Positions 1-11,344 of a stretch of 64,000 bases of DNA are shown here, piece by piece. This stretch comes from Gnetum montanum. Taxonomy: Eukaryota; Streptophyta; Gnetopsida; Gnetales; Gnetaceae. The translations under genes and the position numbers were made by a program. The DNA lies in NCBI GenBank assembly GCA_015680685.1, contig MNCI01004101.1:142316-206315 (forward strand), written 5' to 3'. Under the pieces are notes generated by a model. That model had not been told where the DNA came from, searched no databases, and saw only the letters and a list, made by a program, of their open reading frames with translations. Position 1 is the stretch's first letter. Every line of letters begins with the position of its first letter.

Positions 1-457
1 TAGGCACCAAAGACGTAACAAAATAAAAATACAGACAAAAATGACATAGGACGAAAAAGAGCATAGAGCATTCCTGTTACCCCAGCCCTATCCTACTACA
101 TGAAATACAACATATAACATGCTATGCTACACTAGACACATGCTATGCTACCTAAGAAACCTTGCAAGTAAAAATCCCCTCCATGGATGCTACGCTACGC
201 TGAGTGTGCATTACGCTAGAACTTCCAAAACCTCTACAATGGTTCATCAGCCCTTCCCAACAAGGATGGTTGTGGCAGTGCCACACACCAACTATAGCAT
301 AGAAAACACCATGGCTGCTGCAACCAGAGTGGTGATATCCATGACGTAGTGGTTAAAATGGTAGTAAAGGCAATAACAACAGTGCAACGTAGCAATAGAG
401 ACAACCGTAGCAACCAAAACATAGTGACTGTAGTAAAAATCTAGCTTGATAACTTAC
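1..457 (-). other. Probable intron 1 of the antisense gene in element A
   Basis: There is no convincing coding signal. The stretch has TAGCGTAGC-like words (for example near 119-145 and 190-215) similar to the GCGTA-rich words in intron 1 of the antisense gene in C. The short reading frames here look accidental. Confidence 0.35.
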
Positions 458-562
458 ACAACAAAAAGAAGGGTAGCGTAGTGACTTAACAGGTGGATGG
501 GGCCTCCTGCTATTCCTCAATACACACCTTAGGAAGATGTCATAGGATGCACTCCCCTTCAT
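458..562 (-). pseudogene. Antisense gene of element A, probable exon 1
   Basis: On the minus strand an ATG at 562 opens a 35-codon reading frame that runs to a good splice donor, GTAAGT (457-452). It lies about 180 bases downstream of a TATA box in the same orientation, and pol starts on the opposite strand further right, exactly as in elements C and D where the full gene is visible. The predicted peptide is basic and Pro/Arg-rich (…R-R-P-H-P-P-V-K…). It is only weakly like exon 1 of C, so the homology call leans on position, TATA box and donor. The rest of the gene would lie left of the window. Confidence 0.45.
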
Positions 563-966
563 CTATGTTGGCCAACCCCTAATGCCTTCGTTCCCTCTTA
601 CATGCCATCATCTTGCTTACAAATGGGCTATATCAACTACTATCCTATGACTACTATGCTATCTCTCAACTCAACTATGCGACGCTCTAGGTATTAGCTC
701 TAGTAGTGAAAGTAATAGGATTACCATGGGGTAATCCCCTATTTATAGCCTACATGATCAAAATACCTATTACTTTCTAGAGTCTTCCATGTCCCGCACG
801 TAACGTGGGACATCCCATGTCCCATGCATAATGTGAAGTGCCCCTATCTACTATAGTGTAGTAGGGGACATCCCTATCCCCTATGGTATATCATGGATCT
901 ACAACAGCATAGCACATAGTTGTAGCATAGCATGCAGATGCACCAAAATTTTGACTTCATTTTCTT
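563..966. other. Promoter and 5' leader region of the antisense gene, element A
   Basis: Apart from the TATA box, this non-coding stretch holds several GCATAGC/GTAGCAT words (640-680, 900-930). It separates the divergent antisense gene and pol. No other feature seen. Confidence 0.35.
739..747 (-). promoter_or_regulatory. TATA box of the antisense gene in element A
   Basis: The minus strand reads CTATAAATAGGGGATT. The same box followed by a G run is found at the same place in D (CATAAATAGGGG) and in a variant form in C (TATATAAAAAGGGGGGG). Confidence 0.6.
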
Positions 967-1425
967 ACACTATGATCCATTGACGATCCACTACGACCTT
1001 AAATTGGTAATTTTAACATCTCCATTACATTTTGAGTCCATTGATGGTCCACTACGACCTTATACTAGAAATTTTAGCATCTCCATTACATTTTGAACCC
1101 ATTGATGGTCTACTATGACCTTAAATTAGCAATTTTAACATCTCCATTACATTTTGAACCCATTGACGGCCCACTATGACCTTAAACTAGCAATTTTAGC
1201 ATGAAATTTTGCATAGTTGCGGTTTGCTAAGACCTTAAATTGGCAATTGTGACATACAATTTTGCATTATTACGGTCTGCTATGACCTTAAACTAGCAAT
1301 TTTAGTAGTAGATTTGCACCTTAAACCTAGTAATGGTCCACTATGACCTTAAACTGGCAACCTTGACTTACGATCTTATATGGTTATGGTCCACCAAGAC
1401 CTTAATTTGGCAAATCTTACATGTT
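967..1425 (+). repeat. Tandem array 3 of element A (about 60-bp unit)
   Basis: Seven to eight degenerate copies of a unit of roughly 60 bases, each containing a version of CACTATGACCTTAAACTAGC followed by AATTTTAACATC and TCCATTACATTTTGA. The later copies are shorter and more diverged. The array lies between the antisense-gene promoter and pol. The CTTAAACTAG core recurs in the arrays downstream of pol and of gag. Confidence 0.8.
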
Positions 1426-1510
1426 TCATCATTGCTTTGCATATATTCATTACATGTTGCTAGCTTATATAGGTATCACTTGACTTGGTTTGTTTGCTTA
1501 TTGTCACAGG

Positions 1511-3566
1511 TTGCTTGGACAATGACCTTCTATGATGATCTTTGTTCACCCTTAACTCTGACAGGGTCCCATGGCAAACTGAGAGACGCTTGGACATAGA
1601 GTTGGTTAACTTTGACTCTTCTTGTTGTGACACCTACATAGCATTCTTAGAAATACCCTTGTATTGGCCTGAAAACCTAGCCTAGGCCCTAGATTTAGAG
1701 GCCAGGGATGTAATTGAGGACCCCCTTGTCAAAATCCTGATGACTACATCCAAAGGAGAGGCAAAAACACTAAAAGTTAGCTCGTTACTAGAGTCATGGG
1801 TTAAAAAAAGCATGTCTGAGGTCCTTAATCATAATACTAAAGTTTTTTCATGGTCATACAAAGATATTCTAGGCTTATACCTATGTATTATACAACATAA
1901 TATCATACTAGACCCACATGTCAAGGTAGTCAAGCAAAAAGCCCACAAGATCAAACTAGAGATCACATTAGTTGTACGTAGTGAAATCACTAAACTTTAC
2001 TAGGCTGGATTCATCTGGGCAGTGGATTATTCAGAATGGGTGTCAAACATCGTTGTAGTTTCTAAGAAAATGAGAGGTATATAAATTTGTATAGACTTCT
2101 AGGATCTAAACAAGGCAATGATTAAGGATGACTTCCCATTGCCTAGCATTGAACAACTCATCGATAATACGACTGGTCATGCCTTATTTTCCTTTATGGA
2201 TGGATTTTTAGGATACCACCAAATTTGTATAAATCCAAAACACTAGCTAGCAACCACTTTCATGATCCCTTGGGGAACCTTTTGCTACACAATGATGCCC
2301 TTTATGCTAAAGAATGCAGGAGCAACATACTAGTGGGCAATGATGTACATCTTTAGTGATTACCTTATAGAAAAGCTAAATGATTATGTGGATGACGTAG
2401 TTATTAAGTCTGAAAAATCTATTGACCATGTAAACGACCTCAACTTGGTCCTTCAATGTTGTTGCATACATGAACTTCATCTCAATCCTAGGAAGTGTGT
2501 TTTCGGAATTAAAACCAGACACATGTTAGCCTTTGTAGTGTTGGAAATGCGGATACGTGTAGACCCCGATAATGATAAAGCTATCGTTAACTTAGCACCA
2601 CCTACAAACCTTAAGGATTTGCGTGGGCTACAAGGTAAGATTAAATGATAAGTTACATCCAATGCAATACTTGCTTAAAAAGGGTGTAAACTTTGAGTGA
2701 ACAAACTGATGTAAAGAAGCTTTTGATAGCCTAAAGAAAGAGCTTGCTCATCTTCCAACTATTTACCCTTCATAGAGAGACAAGCCCTTTTAGAATACTT
2801 TACAAAATGGATAGAAGCTATTCTCCTCAGAAAGACTACATCTCAACATGTTTGCCACTTCATTCTAGACAACATAGTAACATGATTTGGCTTTCCTATG
2901 ACTATTGTTACTAATAATGGACCATAATTCAGTATTATAGAAACCAAATACCTTTGCAAGAGTCTTAGTATCAAACACTCTTTCTCATCACCATACTACC
3001 CCCAGGAAAATAGTCAAGCAAAGGCATCCAACAAAGTAATCATCAACCTTTTGAAAAATATTCTTAGTAGTAGCAAGAGGTAATGGCATGAGTAAATCCT
3101 CTACATGTTGTGGGCTTACCGTATGACATGCAGAACAGAAATAGGTAAGACTCCATATAGTCCTTTTTATGGATCTAAAGTGGTATTACCTCTTGAATTG
3201 TAGGTTCCATCACTTCAAATGATCCTCTCAAATGTCATGGATGAGGCTCAAAAAAATGAGTTAAGGATCATTGATCTTGACTCCGTAGAGGAGAAGTGTG
3301 CCCAAACACTTGGTTGCATCAACAAATGGTACCAAGATAAGAAATGACAAAAAAATCACTACAATATACACCAATGACCAATCAAAAAGGGTGAACTGGT
3401 TCTCAAGGCTGTTTGTGAACTTATGAAAAAATTCTCAACCAACTGGGAAGGCCTTTTCATAGTCACAAAAGCCTATGAAAATGGGGCATTCAAGCTAGCT
3501 GAGATAGATGGCAACGAATTTCCAAATCTTTTCAACCACTTGTACCTAAATCCATACTATGTTTAA
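1511..3566 (+). pseudogene. pol: pol pseudogene of element A (RT, truncated, integrase C-terminal half)
   Basis: The region encodes reverse transcriptase and part of an integrase. Visible in order: an N-terminal linker (…DVIEDPLV…, from about 1700), the RT entry block (…DYSEWVSNIVVVSKK, about 2020-2070), I-C-I-D-F, F-M-D-G-F, the catalytic Y-V-D-D at 2385-2396, and the thumb ending in L-R-G-L-Q-G. RNase H, the second RNase H and the N-terminal part of integrase are missing: the frame passes from an E-R-D-K-P-F block near 2780 straight into the integrase catalytic core (E-Y-F-T-K-W-I-E-A, about 2795). The C-terminus ends N-P-Y-Y-V-stop at 3564-3566, as in C and D. Many in-frame stops are present, several at positions that are CAG or CGG in relatives. 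A possible 3' splice site, TTATTGTCACAG, ends at 1510. Confidence 0.85.
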
Positions 3567-3593
3567 CATGAAGGATCACACCGAACACAAAAC

Positions 3594-3945
3594 AAGGTAA
3601 GAAAATCATCTGCTACAATGTAAAACTGGCACAACTAGTCCTCTATGACTATAAACTAGCATAGATAGTCTAATATGACTATAAACTGGGACAACTCATC
3701 TACTACAACATAAAAATAGTATAGAATGTCTGCTATGACATTAAACTAGCACAACATGTCTTTGGGCCATAACATAAAACTGACACCCACAGTACGGTTC
3801 GTTACGACCTCAAAATGTCCATCCACCATCCGCTATGATGTTAAACTAGCATAGTGATCTACTAGGACCCTAAACTAGCACATCGGTCCACTAGGACCTT
3901 AAACTAGTGAATCCGACAGTCTACCAAGATCTTAAACTAGGTTTG
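3594..3945 (+). repeat. Tandem array 2 of element A, 3' of pol
   Basis: About nine imperfect copies of a 36-40 base unit, each with a form of CTATGACTATAAACTAGCA. It starts about 30 bases after the pol stop. The same arrangement is seen after pol in C and D and before the 3' LTR in B. Confidence 0.75.
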
Positions 3946-5369
3946 CAGTGCAATGCCTCCCAGCTTGCACATGTGACCCTTGTGAACAAGCATGTGTTCA
4001 CATCCTCAAACTTCCTAGGTGGATGGGGTGGGATGTTGCAGTTTTAGAATGAAGTTCACATCATTAAGGAAAAACCCTCTGGGACACATGTGACATCATC
4101 ATCCCTAGAATCTCACTGATCTTCCGAAGATGAAATTTGACATCTTGCTAACCTTTTGAAGCTACTACTACCACAACCAATCATCTTGGTCATAGCTCCC
4201 ACTTCCATCACCTACTGCTGGAGTCCCAGCACTATTTTGGCCCAGCCACAAGGTTGCCATCCTCCATCCCTCATTGTCATTTGAATTCAAAAATGCATTT
4301 GGTTGTTAGGCTTCTTACCTTGTAAATGGATCACATGATGCTTACCTTTGGTAGGGATTCCTGAGCACCTGCATCATCATCACTCCTAGCCTTTTCAATG
4401 CACATTTCCAATGAGGTCATTGAAGCTTTCTAGCTTGCCGCTACCAAAACTTGCACTGGCCTTCCTGCTTTGGACATTGCACATGTCAGACATAACACTT
4501 GCCACCCTGGTAGTGTCCTAAGCAAGCAAGAATTTGCCCCTCACTTCACTTGATGGTTATTTTTTTGGTTTTCTCTTTCTTGTGCTTGTAGGATAAAAGC
4601 TAAGATGACATCATTCAGAGATGCGTTTCACCACGAGAGAAAGACACTACATTATTCTGAAGTGGCCACTTGAGAGTGCATATCCTACTCTCCCTTTAGC
4701 CAACTTAGTCTCCATTCCCCATAACCAAAATTTCCCATATCCTCTTTGCAAGCTTCCTTGGTACACATAAATCCCTTTCACATGCCCAACTGCCAAGTCC
4801 ATGATAGACGTAATGTATCTTTTCCCATGGGAATCCTCTGTAGGTAGGTCAAAGGCCCACATGGATGTAACACAACTCATCTCATGGAGGAAATAATTGT
4901 CCTACAGTGATGACAATGTTTTCTTCAAGTGAACGTGGGTGTGCAGCAAAAAATAAAAAAGCACAAAAGCACAAAAGAGTAAGAACACACAAAAAAAGTC
5001 CGTAAAAATGGCACAAAAGCTACTTTGCAATCATTTTGGCTATAAATCAACCATCTCTAAGCACTCCGATGAGAGGTTGAGGGCTAAAGGCAAAGACACC
5101 CATGCATGTTGACTCCCTCATAAGCATTCCGACGAGGCATCACACTATGGCAACAGTTTTCATAGTGTAGCATTCTACATTCATCTTTTCCCTAACCCTA
5201 TTTTCTTAAATCCATTCTCTACCCCCTACCCTACATTGCCCTCCAAGTACTCTCAAACATAGGAAAGCATCATCCAAGTGGGCATTAAAAAGCATTGTTG
5301 GCATTTTGTTCTTCATGGTGTTTTGTATTCATTGTCACCGTCTGTCACGTAGATCCTCCAAACATCAAC
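3946..5369 (+). other. 3' untranslated region of element A
   Basis: Non-coding. Blocks here align by eye with the equivalent regions of B (12460-13430), C (16890-17870, minus) and D (59760-60735): a T-rich stretch ending TGTAGGAT near 4590, a block around 4855-4885 (AACACAACTCATCTCATGGA), and a final GGTGTTTTGTATTCATTGTC. Short reading frames here are not conserved. Confidence 0.5.
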
Positions 5370-5382
5370 AAAGAGGGGCCAT
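5370..5382 (+). other. Polypurine tract of element A
   Basis: AAAGAGGGGCC lies directly before the LTR start TGAAACACC. It is the likely primer site for plus-strand DNA synthesis. The same tract precedes the 3' LTRs of B and C. Confidence 0.75.
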
Positions 5383-5541
5383 TGAAACACCATCAATTTT
5401 GGGACTCTCATGACTTTGCATAGTCCCTAAATCTAGGCAAGGATCTCTATAAGCACGGTGTCACACTAGACTATGTAGACAACATGGCACCCTAGAAGTC
5501 CTAATGCCTGCAAAGCTGCTTCTGAGCCTGCCTGCCACCCT
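5383..5541 (+). repeat. 3' LTR of element A, first segment
   Basis: It begins TGAAACACCATC right after the polypurine tract and stops at the left target-site copy of element B. It probably continues at 14985 on the far side of B. Confidence 0.7.
5537..5541. repeat. Target-site duplication of element B, left copy (ACCCT)
   Basis: ACCCT directly precedes TGAAACACC at 5542 and is repeated directly after the 3' LTR of B at 14980-14984. Confidence 0.9.
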
Positions 5542-7066
5542 TGAAACACCACAAAAATTTTAGCAACACTTCCAGACAACTTTAGAGCCTCTGAAATGGC
5601 TTCAAGTAGCCCACCATGGAGCAAGCAAGGTTTCCCTGGGGTCCACAGATCACGATGGCAAGTCTTGGTATCAAGAATCATCCATTTCAAGGTTAAAAAG
5701 TGTAAATTTTTTTGCTAAGTACAATGCGCTCGCACTGTGTTTATCCTGCACAACGTAAGGATTAGTGTCACCAATCTTTAGGGCCCTGAAACTAAGTCAG
5801 AACAGGTCGAAATTAAGCATAAGGACCCCCCATGACCTTCGCCAAGGCCCCCAGTAGCTCCCAACCTTCAAAAAATCAAGATTCGGGCCTTAAATGAGGT
5901 GTTTTCAGTTGATTACGCTACGGCTACATTTTCTTACGTTGCAGAGCGTAAGGATGCGTAAACACGATTCACAACGTAAAATACTATTCATCACGTGAAT
6001 ACTATTCACTACATAAAATACTATTCATCGCATGAACACTATTCATCAACTTCTAGAAAATTTCAAAAATATTTCAGAAAATGGCAGAGAATTATCAGCA
6101 TCAACAACTTTCAGAACATTCCAGAAAATTTCAGAAAGACTCAAGAACAAAGAAGTTTCATGCAAACGGGGGTCAAATTTCTCTTGTTGTACATTTCATT
6201 GTAAATCGACATGTGTGGGCATGTTAGGCCCTCATGTTTAAATTAAATGTACATTCATGGGCTTGAATAGCCCATAAATTGTAAAAAACAATGTACCTGG
6301 TCAAGAATGTAGTTTGTCGACACACATCCAACTCTCGCCAGCATGCATCCAACCCAAGCAAAACTGTCCATTGGACACATGCTACCAAATCCACTTTCCT
6401 CTCATCCCTCAGCCATTGATTCTATTCTGAAATTTTGTGCCGGAGCCCGACCCAACCCTATAAATACCCTGTCAATTCACATAAATCAGGGAGGGGGGGG
6501 GGGAAATGGAGAGATTGGCGAATTCTGAGAAGGACAGAATCTGCAATCCTTGGGCGCTCGACACACCTGACTATTGGCATCCAAGCATTTCTCACGTTCA
6601 TCACATCGCATCATCGCATTATCACTTCAGACATCATCCTGGGCTTAGTGCTTGACTTGCCATCCACACATGCAGCTACACTTTGACCAATGCATACCTT
6701 TTTATTAAACAATACAATATAGTTCATTTCCTTCTATTTACATTGTTTAGTTCTATTTATGTTTTGTTTACAATATAGTTCTGTCTACACTTTATTTATA
6801 ATTCAATACAGTTTGTTTACATTTTGTGTTGCTATTTGCATTCCGTTTACATCCCATTTACATCGTTCACAATAACCCCAGCGCTAGCCGTAGCTTATGC
6901 TCGGGGAAGTCATTGGTTGATTTGCGTGTAAACCATCCAAGGCACTCTGCCTTCGTTCAATTTTCTAGCTTGCTCTCAAGAGAAGGCAGGGTCAGCTATG
7001 GCTGCCCGATGATCTTTCGGTGTCTATTTCCCTTCCAGCCTCACACCAATGATTTAGGTCAGTACA
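5542..7066 (+). repeat. 5' LTR of element B
   Basis: Starts TGAAACACCACAAAA and ends GGTCAGTACA. It matches 13446-14979. It holds a TATA box (6458-6467) followed by a poly-G run (6488-6504) and GCGTAAGGATGCGTAAAC words near 5948-5965. Confidence 0.9.
6458..6467 (+). promoter_or_regulatory. LTR promoter TATA box, element B 5' LTR
   Basis: CTATAAATAC in a C-rich setting, conserved at 14373-14382 in the 3' LTR. It is the likely start region of the element's sense RNA. Confidence 0.65.
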
Positions 7067-7070
7067 ATTT

Positions 7071-7090
7071 TGGGCACTAGAAGGAGGGCC
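7071..7090 (+). other. Primer binding site of element B
   Basis: TGGGCACTAGAAGGAGGGCC, a few bases after the LTR end. It is a slightly decayed form of the TGGCGCTAGAAGGAGG site of C and E. The matching tRNA could not be identified by eye. Confidence 0.6.
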
Positions 7091-7253
7091 ACTTTCTTGT
7101 TATTGGTTAAAACATCATTAGCTATCAAACCTCATCCATATTTCCCATTTGAGTCTCTTCATCATAGTTGATCACACTAAGCTTGTGTCACCCAATGCTA
7201 CAACTGCTTGCGATCCAACTCCATTCGTCTATCCTAGTCCATTTACATTTATC

Positions 7254-10200
7254 ATGGAATATTCCCAAGTCAACCCAGTAACACTACCAATTGCTTCAAA
7301 CCCTATGACTGCTACGGAATCTATAACCGTTACTGAACACATAAATCCTCAAGGCCCTACACACCAATCCCTTAGGCTACAAGGCAAAGGACCTATTCAC
7401 ACAACTCTTACACCCGAATAATATAATTTTATCTATGTCAAAATCCAAGCCAACCTACCCATTGATCGTGTAGAGAGGGAAGCTAAGTGAGAATATGAAT
7501 TCCTCCACAAAGGAGGACGTGAGTTTATTCCTTCAGCTTTTGACATAATCCCACTATTTGAAAACCATCATAAACTCATATCCCAACTTCTTATGGCTAG
7601 AAGTCAAGCCTTACAACTACCTCTCATAGAGCCTCAAGATGAAGAAGATGACTTTGCAGCCCAATCTGAACATGGAGAATCATACCATACCGTTAGCCCC
7701 CATGTCCACACAAACAAATTATTCCATCCTTTCCTGGAAGAAACTATGTTTCCTTCTTCATTCATAAACACTTGAGGACCTATTCCCCATTCCATTTCTA
7801 TCTTCTCCATGCTCAATAACATTCACTCTGATGCATCCACTTCCATAATTCCTCCACCAGTACAGTCCCAAAAACTCACCCAAACCAACGTAAGGTCAAT
7901 CCTCCAACCTCATGTAATTGGAATACCGTCAGTCATACCAGCTTCCACATCCACCCATTACATACCCCAGATGCAAATTCATAGGGCACCATTGATTACT
8001 CCTACCCAACATGTTCAAGGTGTTACCTCACAACCTGTGGCTGGGCAGTGGGTTCCACCAGTAGTCTCAGTCATGAATACCATCCCACCACAACAAATGT
8101 TAGCCTAACAACCTACTTTTCCACAAAAAATGCAACAATTAAACCATTATCATCCACAATCAACTCAATCCATTGGTTTGCCTACTGCCCAAGAATGGGA
8201 AGACACACAAAAAATGATGCACTCGTTAGTAGAAGAATTAAAATGCCTTTAAAATTTCAAAAATGAGGAAGTCAAGGTACTAGATTTCTATCAAGATGAC
8301 CCAATTGACCCCTCAGTTCCACCCTTGACCATGCCAAAAGGAGTCTCATTACCTCAACTGACCAAGTACAATGGAGAAGGCGACCCAAATGCCCACCTAG
8401 TGACATTTAGAACTGAAAGCATTTTATTTCAAGCATGGCCCCATGTAATCTTGCAAGTGTTTGAAATGTCCTTAACCGGAAAAGCCTTAGACTGGTACCG
8501 ATCTTTACTCCGTAGCTCCATATCTTCTTTAGAGAATTTGCTGCATCAGTTTGTCACCCGTTTCAAGTACAACTTAAAACCTAAAGCCACATTAGATAGC
8601 TTGATTCAAATTTAAAAAGCGCCTTTAGAGCCAGCACAAGAATTTATCCAAAGGTGGAGTGCAACCTTAAATGAACTTCATGAACCTATCCCCAAAACAT
8701 ATTTACTCACTATCCTCAAATCAGCCGTGAATGATTTTATTAAGTCAAAACTTTACTACCTATAAGCCTGCACATTGAGCCAAGCATTCGTACAAATCAA
8801 AGACATAGAAGAAGCAGCACAAACAAGTAATGACCCAGCCTACTTAGCCTTTAGGAGCCAACACATAAGGAAAGATAAATCCAAAACAACGGTAGCAACA
8901 GTAGCTTAGGGAAAATAACCCGCTATCCCAAAAAACTATGAAAGAACAACACCCACTCATACACCTGAAAATTCCTCAAATAGAAACAACAACATAGGTC
9001 ATGCATGTACCTTCGAAAGGAAAGACCCTACTCAATACACACCATTACCCATGAATCCTTCACAACTGATTGATCAACTTCTAAAGGATGGGCTAATTCA
9101 AATCAAAAAAATGTCTCTTGCGGCCTCACAAAGACATGATCGCTTTTGTGAATTGGCCAAAAATCCAGCCTTAGAAACATCCAATGAACCTCCCATCCCA
9201 AAAGGCTTTAGGTTGGATAGGTTTTGTGAATATCATCAACGGTGTGTTCATGGGACTGATTACTGCTTTGCATTGAAACAAGACATACAATGCATGATAG
9301 ATGGGGGTGAAGTGTTATTCGACGAGACAAACCAAGTAAGGCCCCAAAACCAATCCATGGGGGTCTACAAGGATCCTCTCAATACCAAAACCAACGATGC
9401 CCCATATGTGATTAATACTATCCATATGGAAAATAGACAAGACGTTCCGTGAAGACCTTTTGTGATTCGGATGCCTTCAAAAAACACACTCACCCCAACA
9501 TCTCCTCAAATGTCTTTTACCACACGCACATCCCCCACACCATCAAAACCATTCATCATCAACATACCTCCTTCGGTTGCCACCACAACAAACACACCAT
9601 CTGAAAATCGACCCATTCCCTTTGTAGTCCGAGTGCCAAAACACCCTGGCACACAACCCACCTCCACTTCTCAACGACCTTTGCGAGAACGTCTTGTCAA
9701 TAGGCTAATAAGAGAGAGCTTGGAAAGAGAAAAAAGAGAGCACATAGAGAGAGAAGACCATGGACATGAATTAGGACTACCAAAGCCTACACCGCTAAGC
9801 ACCATTCCCATGAGTTCATCTGTTAATGAGCCAAGTACAAGTCACCAAAACAAAGATGAAGTCACAAGTCATATCCCAAACCTGGCATTCTCAGCTACTA
9901 ACATAAAAACCCCTCCATGAGAAATACGAATGCTAGGTCAAATGGACCAAATCTCTATGGATAAGAATGTCCCAAATGGTAAAGACCTAGAAAATGCGTT
10001 GACCCAGGTCACACAAGCCTTAAAACAAAAGAATACTTCTTTAAGTTTGTATGACCTAGTAATGACCTCACTGGTACATCGAGAGGCTCTCGTACAAATG
10101 CTAACTTCAATTCCTGTTAGTGAGGATCTTCCTGCAGATGAACCATCCATTTATGCAGTATTATCCCCACAACTCTAGGAATCAAAGACCACATCCTTAG

Positions 10201-10934
10201 AGTTCCACGTTAAAGACATTAAGCTAGATGAGAAAACAGGGGAAATCACCACAGCCCCTATGTTCATAACAATATAGGTTGATCATTTCAAAATATGTAG
10301 GGTGCATGTCGATGATGGTGCAGCAACAAATGTAATACCTTTTTCCATCATCGAAAAATTGGGACTCACTGAACAAGTACAACCCACAACAACCTCTTTC
10401 TTGAGATCTTTCAGTGGTTCCCATGTGGGAGTGAAAGGCATGGTTACCTTAGATTTCATAGCCGGAGACCAATTCCCTACATCGGCTGAATTCATAGTGG
10501 TTGATGAAATGTCAGGGTTTAATCTGATCCTAGGACATCCTTGGCTAGCTCAACTTAAAGCCGTATCTTCACCAATCCATCAGGAGATACATCTACCTTA
10601 CGAGGGTGGTGAGATCATCATACATGGGGATACAACACCATCGATCATTTCCTCATACCTTGAGGTAGGTCAAGGGTCAGAAATTGAGTTCATTAAGCCT
10701 AAACAAGAAACCATGAACATACATCAAAATGTGAACCCAACATTGACTCACAATCCAACTAGCATTGAAGAAACACAAGAAGACATAGACATAGGATCCA
10801 TTCCTGCTGATGTTTCTTGGTCAGAACTACCCTTTTACATCATCGATGAAGGGGAAGGTGAATATAAGATCATACCCATACACCCAGCACCACACGTAAA
10901 GTTACAAAAGATCAAGAGGCAACTCAACAACTAG
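7254..10934 (+). pseudogene. gag: gag-protease gene of element B (decayed)
   Basis: Encodes a capsid-type Gag followed by a retroviral-type aspartic protease. The start at 7254 (M-E-Y-S-Q…) is chosen because C and D gags begin at the equivalent place; an upstream ATG at 7149 is in the same frame. In order: a Pro-rich N-terminus; a capsid core at about 8280-8760 (Y-Q-D-D-P…, G-K-A-L-D-W-Y-R, F-K-Y-N-L); a modified zinc-knuckle block at about 9225-9290 (F-C-E-Y-H-Q…H-G-T-D-Y-C…L-K-Q-D-I) typical of Tat-lineage Gags; a charged linker; and a protease at about 10300-10620 with the active-site motif V-D-D-G-A-A-T-N and the flap-side motif L-I-L-G-H-P-W-L. The acidic tail ends at a stop at 10932-10934. 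At least ten in-frame stops and one or more frameshifts interrupt it. No RT follows. Confidence 0.85.
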
Positions 10935-10946
10935 AACAAATGAGAC

Positions 10947-11322
10947 GAATTGTCCGAAATGATGTTAAACTACGAATTGTCCAAAATGATATTAAACTAC
11001 AAACTATCCGAAATGACGTTAAACTATGAATTGTCCAAAATGACGTTAAAGTACAAACTGTCCGAAATGACGTTAAACTACGAACTGTCCGAAATGATGT
11101 TAAACTACGAACTGTCCGAAATGACGTTAAACTACAAACTGTCTAAAATAATGTTAAACTACGAACTGTCTGAAATGACGTTAAACTACTAATTTTCTGA
11201 AATGACGTTAAACTACGAACTATCCGAAATGACGTTAAACTACGAACTGTCCGAAATGACGTTAAACTACGAACTATCTGAAATGACGTTAAACTATGAA
11301 CTATCCAAAATGATGTTAAACT
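10947..11322 (+). repeat. Tandem array 1 of element B (27-bp unit, about 14 copies)
   Basis: Regular head-to-tail copies of a 27-base unit with the core GAAATGACGTTAAACTAC, starting 13 bases after the gag stop. As the unit is a multiple of three, it creates a spurious repeat-peptide reading frame. The same unit is found in inverted orientation after gag in element C (27040-27300). Confidence 0.92.
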
Positions 11323-11344
11323 ACGACACATTCGCAATGCCATG

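Larger units (their letters stand above)
1..5541 (+). mobile_element. Element A: Tat-type Ty3/gypsy retrotransposon, right-hand portion
   Basis: The part of element A in the window reads, left to right: 5' end of an antisense gene, a tandem array, a degraded pol, a second tandem array, a 3' untranslated region, a polypurine tract and the first 159 bases of a 3' LTR starting TGAAACACC. Gag and the 5' LTR must lie left of position 1. The LTR is cut at 5541 by element B and appears to resume at 14985. Family assignment follows from the similarity of its pol to those of elements C and D, which keep the dual RNase H of the Tat lineage. The copy is dead: pol has many stops and a large deletion. Confidence 0.85.

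Noticed and set aside
967-1425. Regular repeats with spacers that could suggest a CRISPR array
   Set aside because: Units are degenerate and head-to-tail, spacers are themselves repeated, and the setting is a plant retrotransposon.
4647-4880. A 77-codon minus-strand frame in the 3' region of A
   Set aside because: The equivalent regions in B, C and D do not keep the frame.
5995-6241. Small open frames in the LTR of B, repeated near 13898-14089
   Set aside because: They recur only because the LTR is duplicated; they are A/T-rich and show no protein-like conservation.
10950-11192. An 80-codon frame of nine-residue repeats (S-E-M-T-L-N-Y-E-L)
   Set aside because: It is a by-product of a 27-base tandem DNA repeat; the reverse strand is open as well and the repeat is not in frame with gag.
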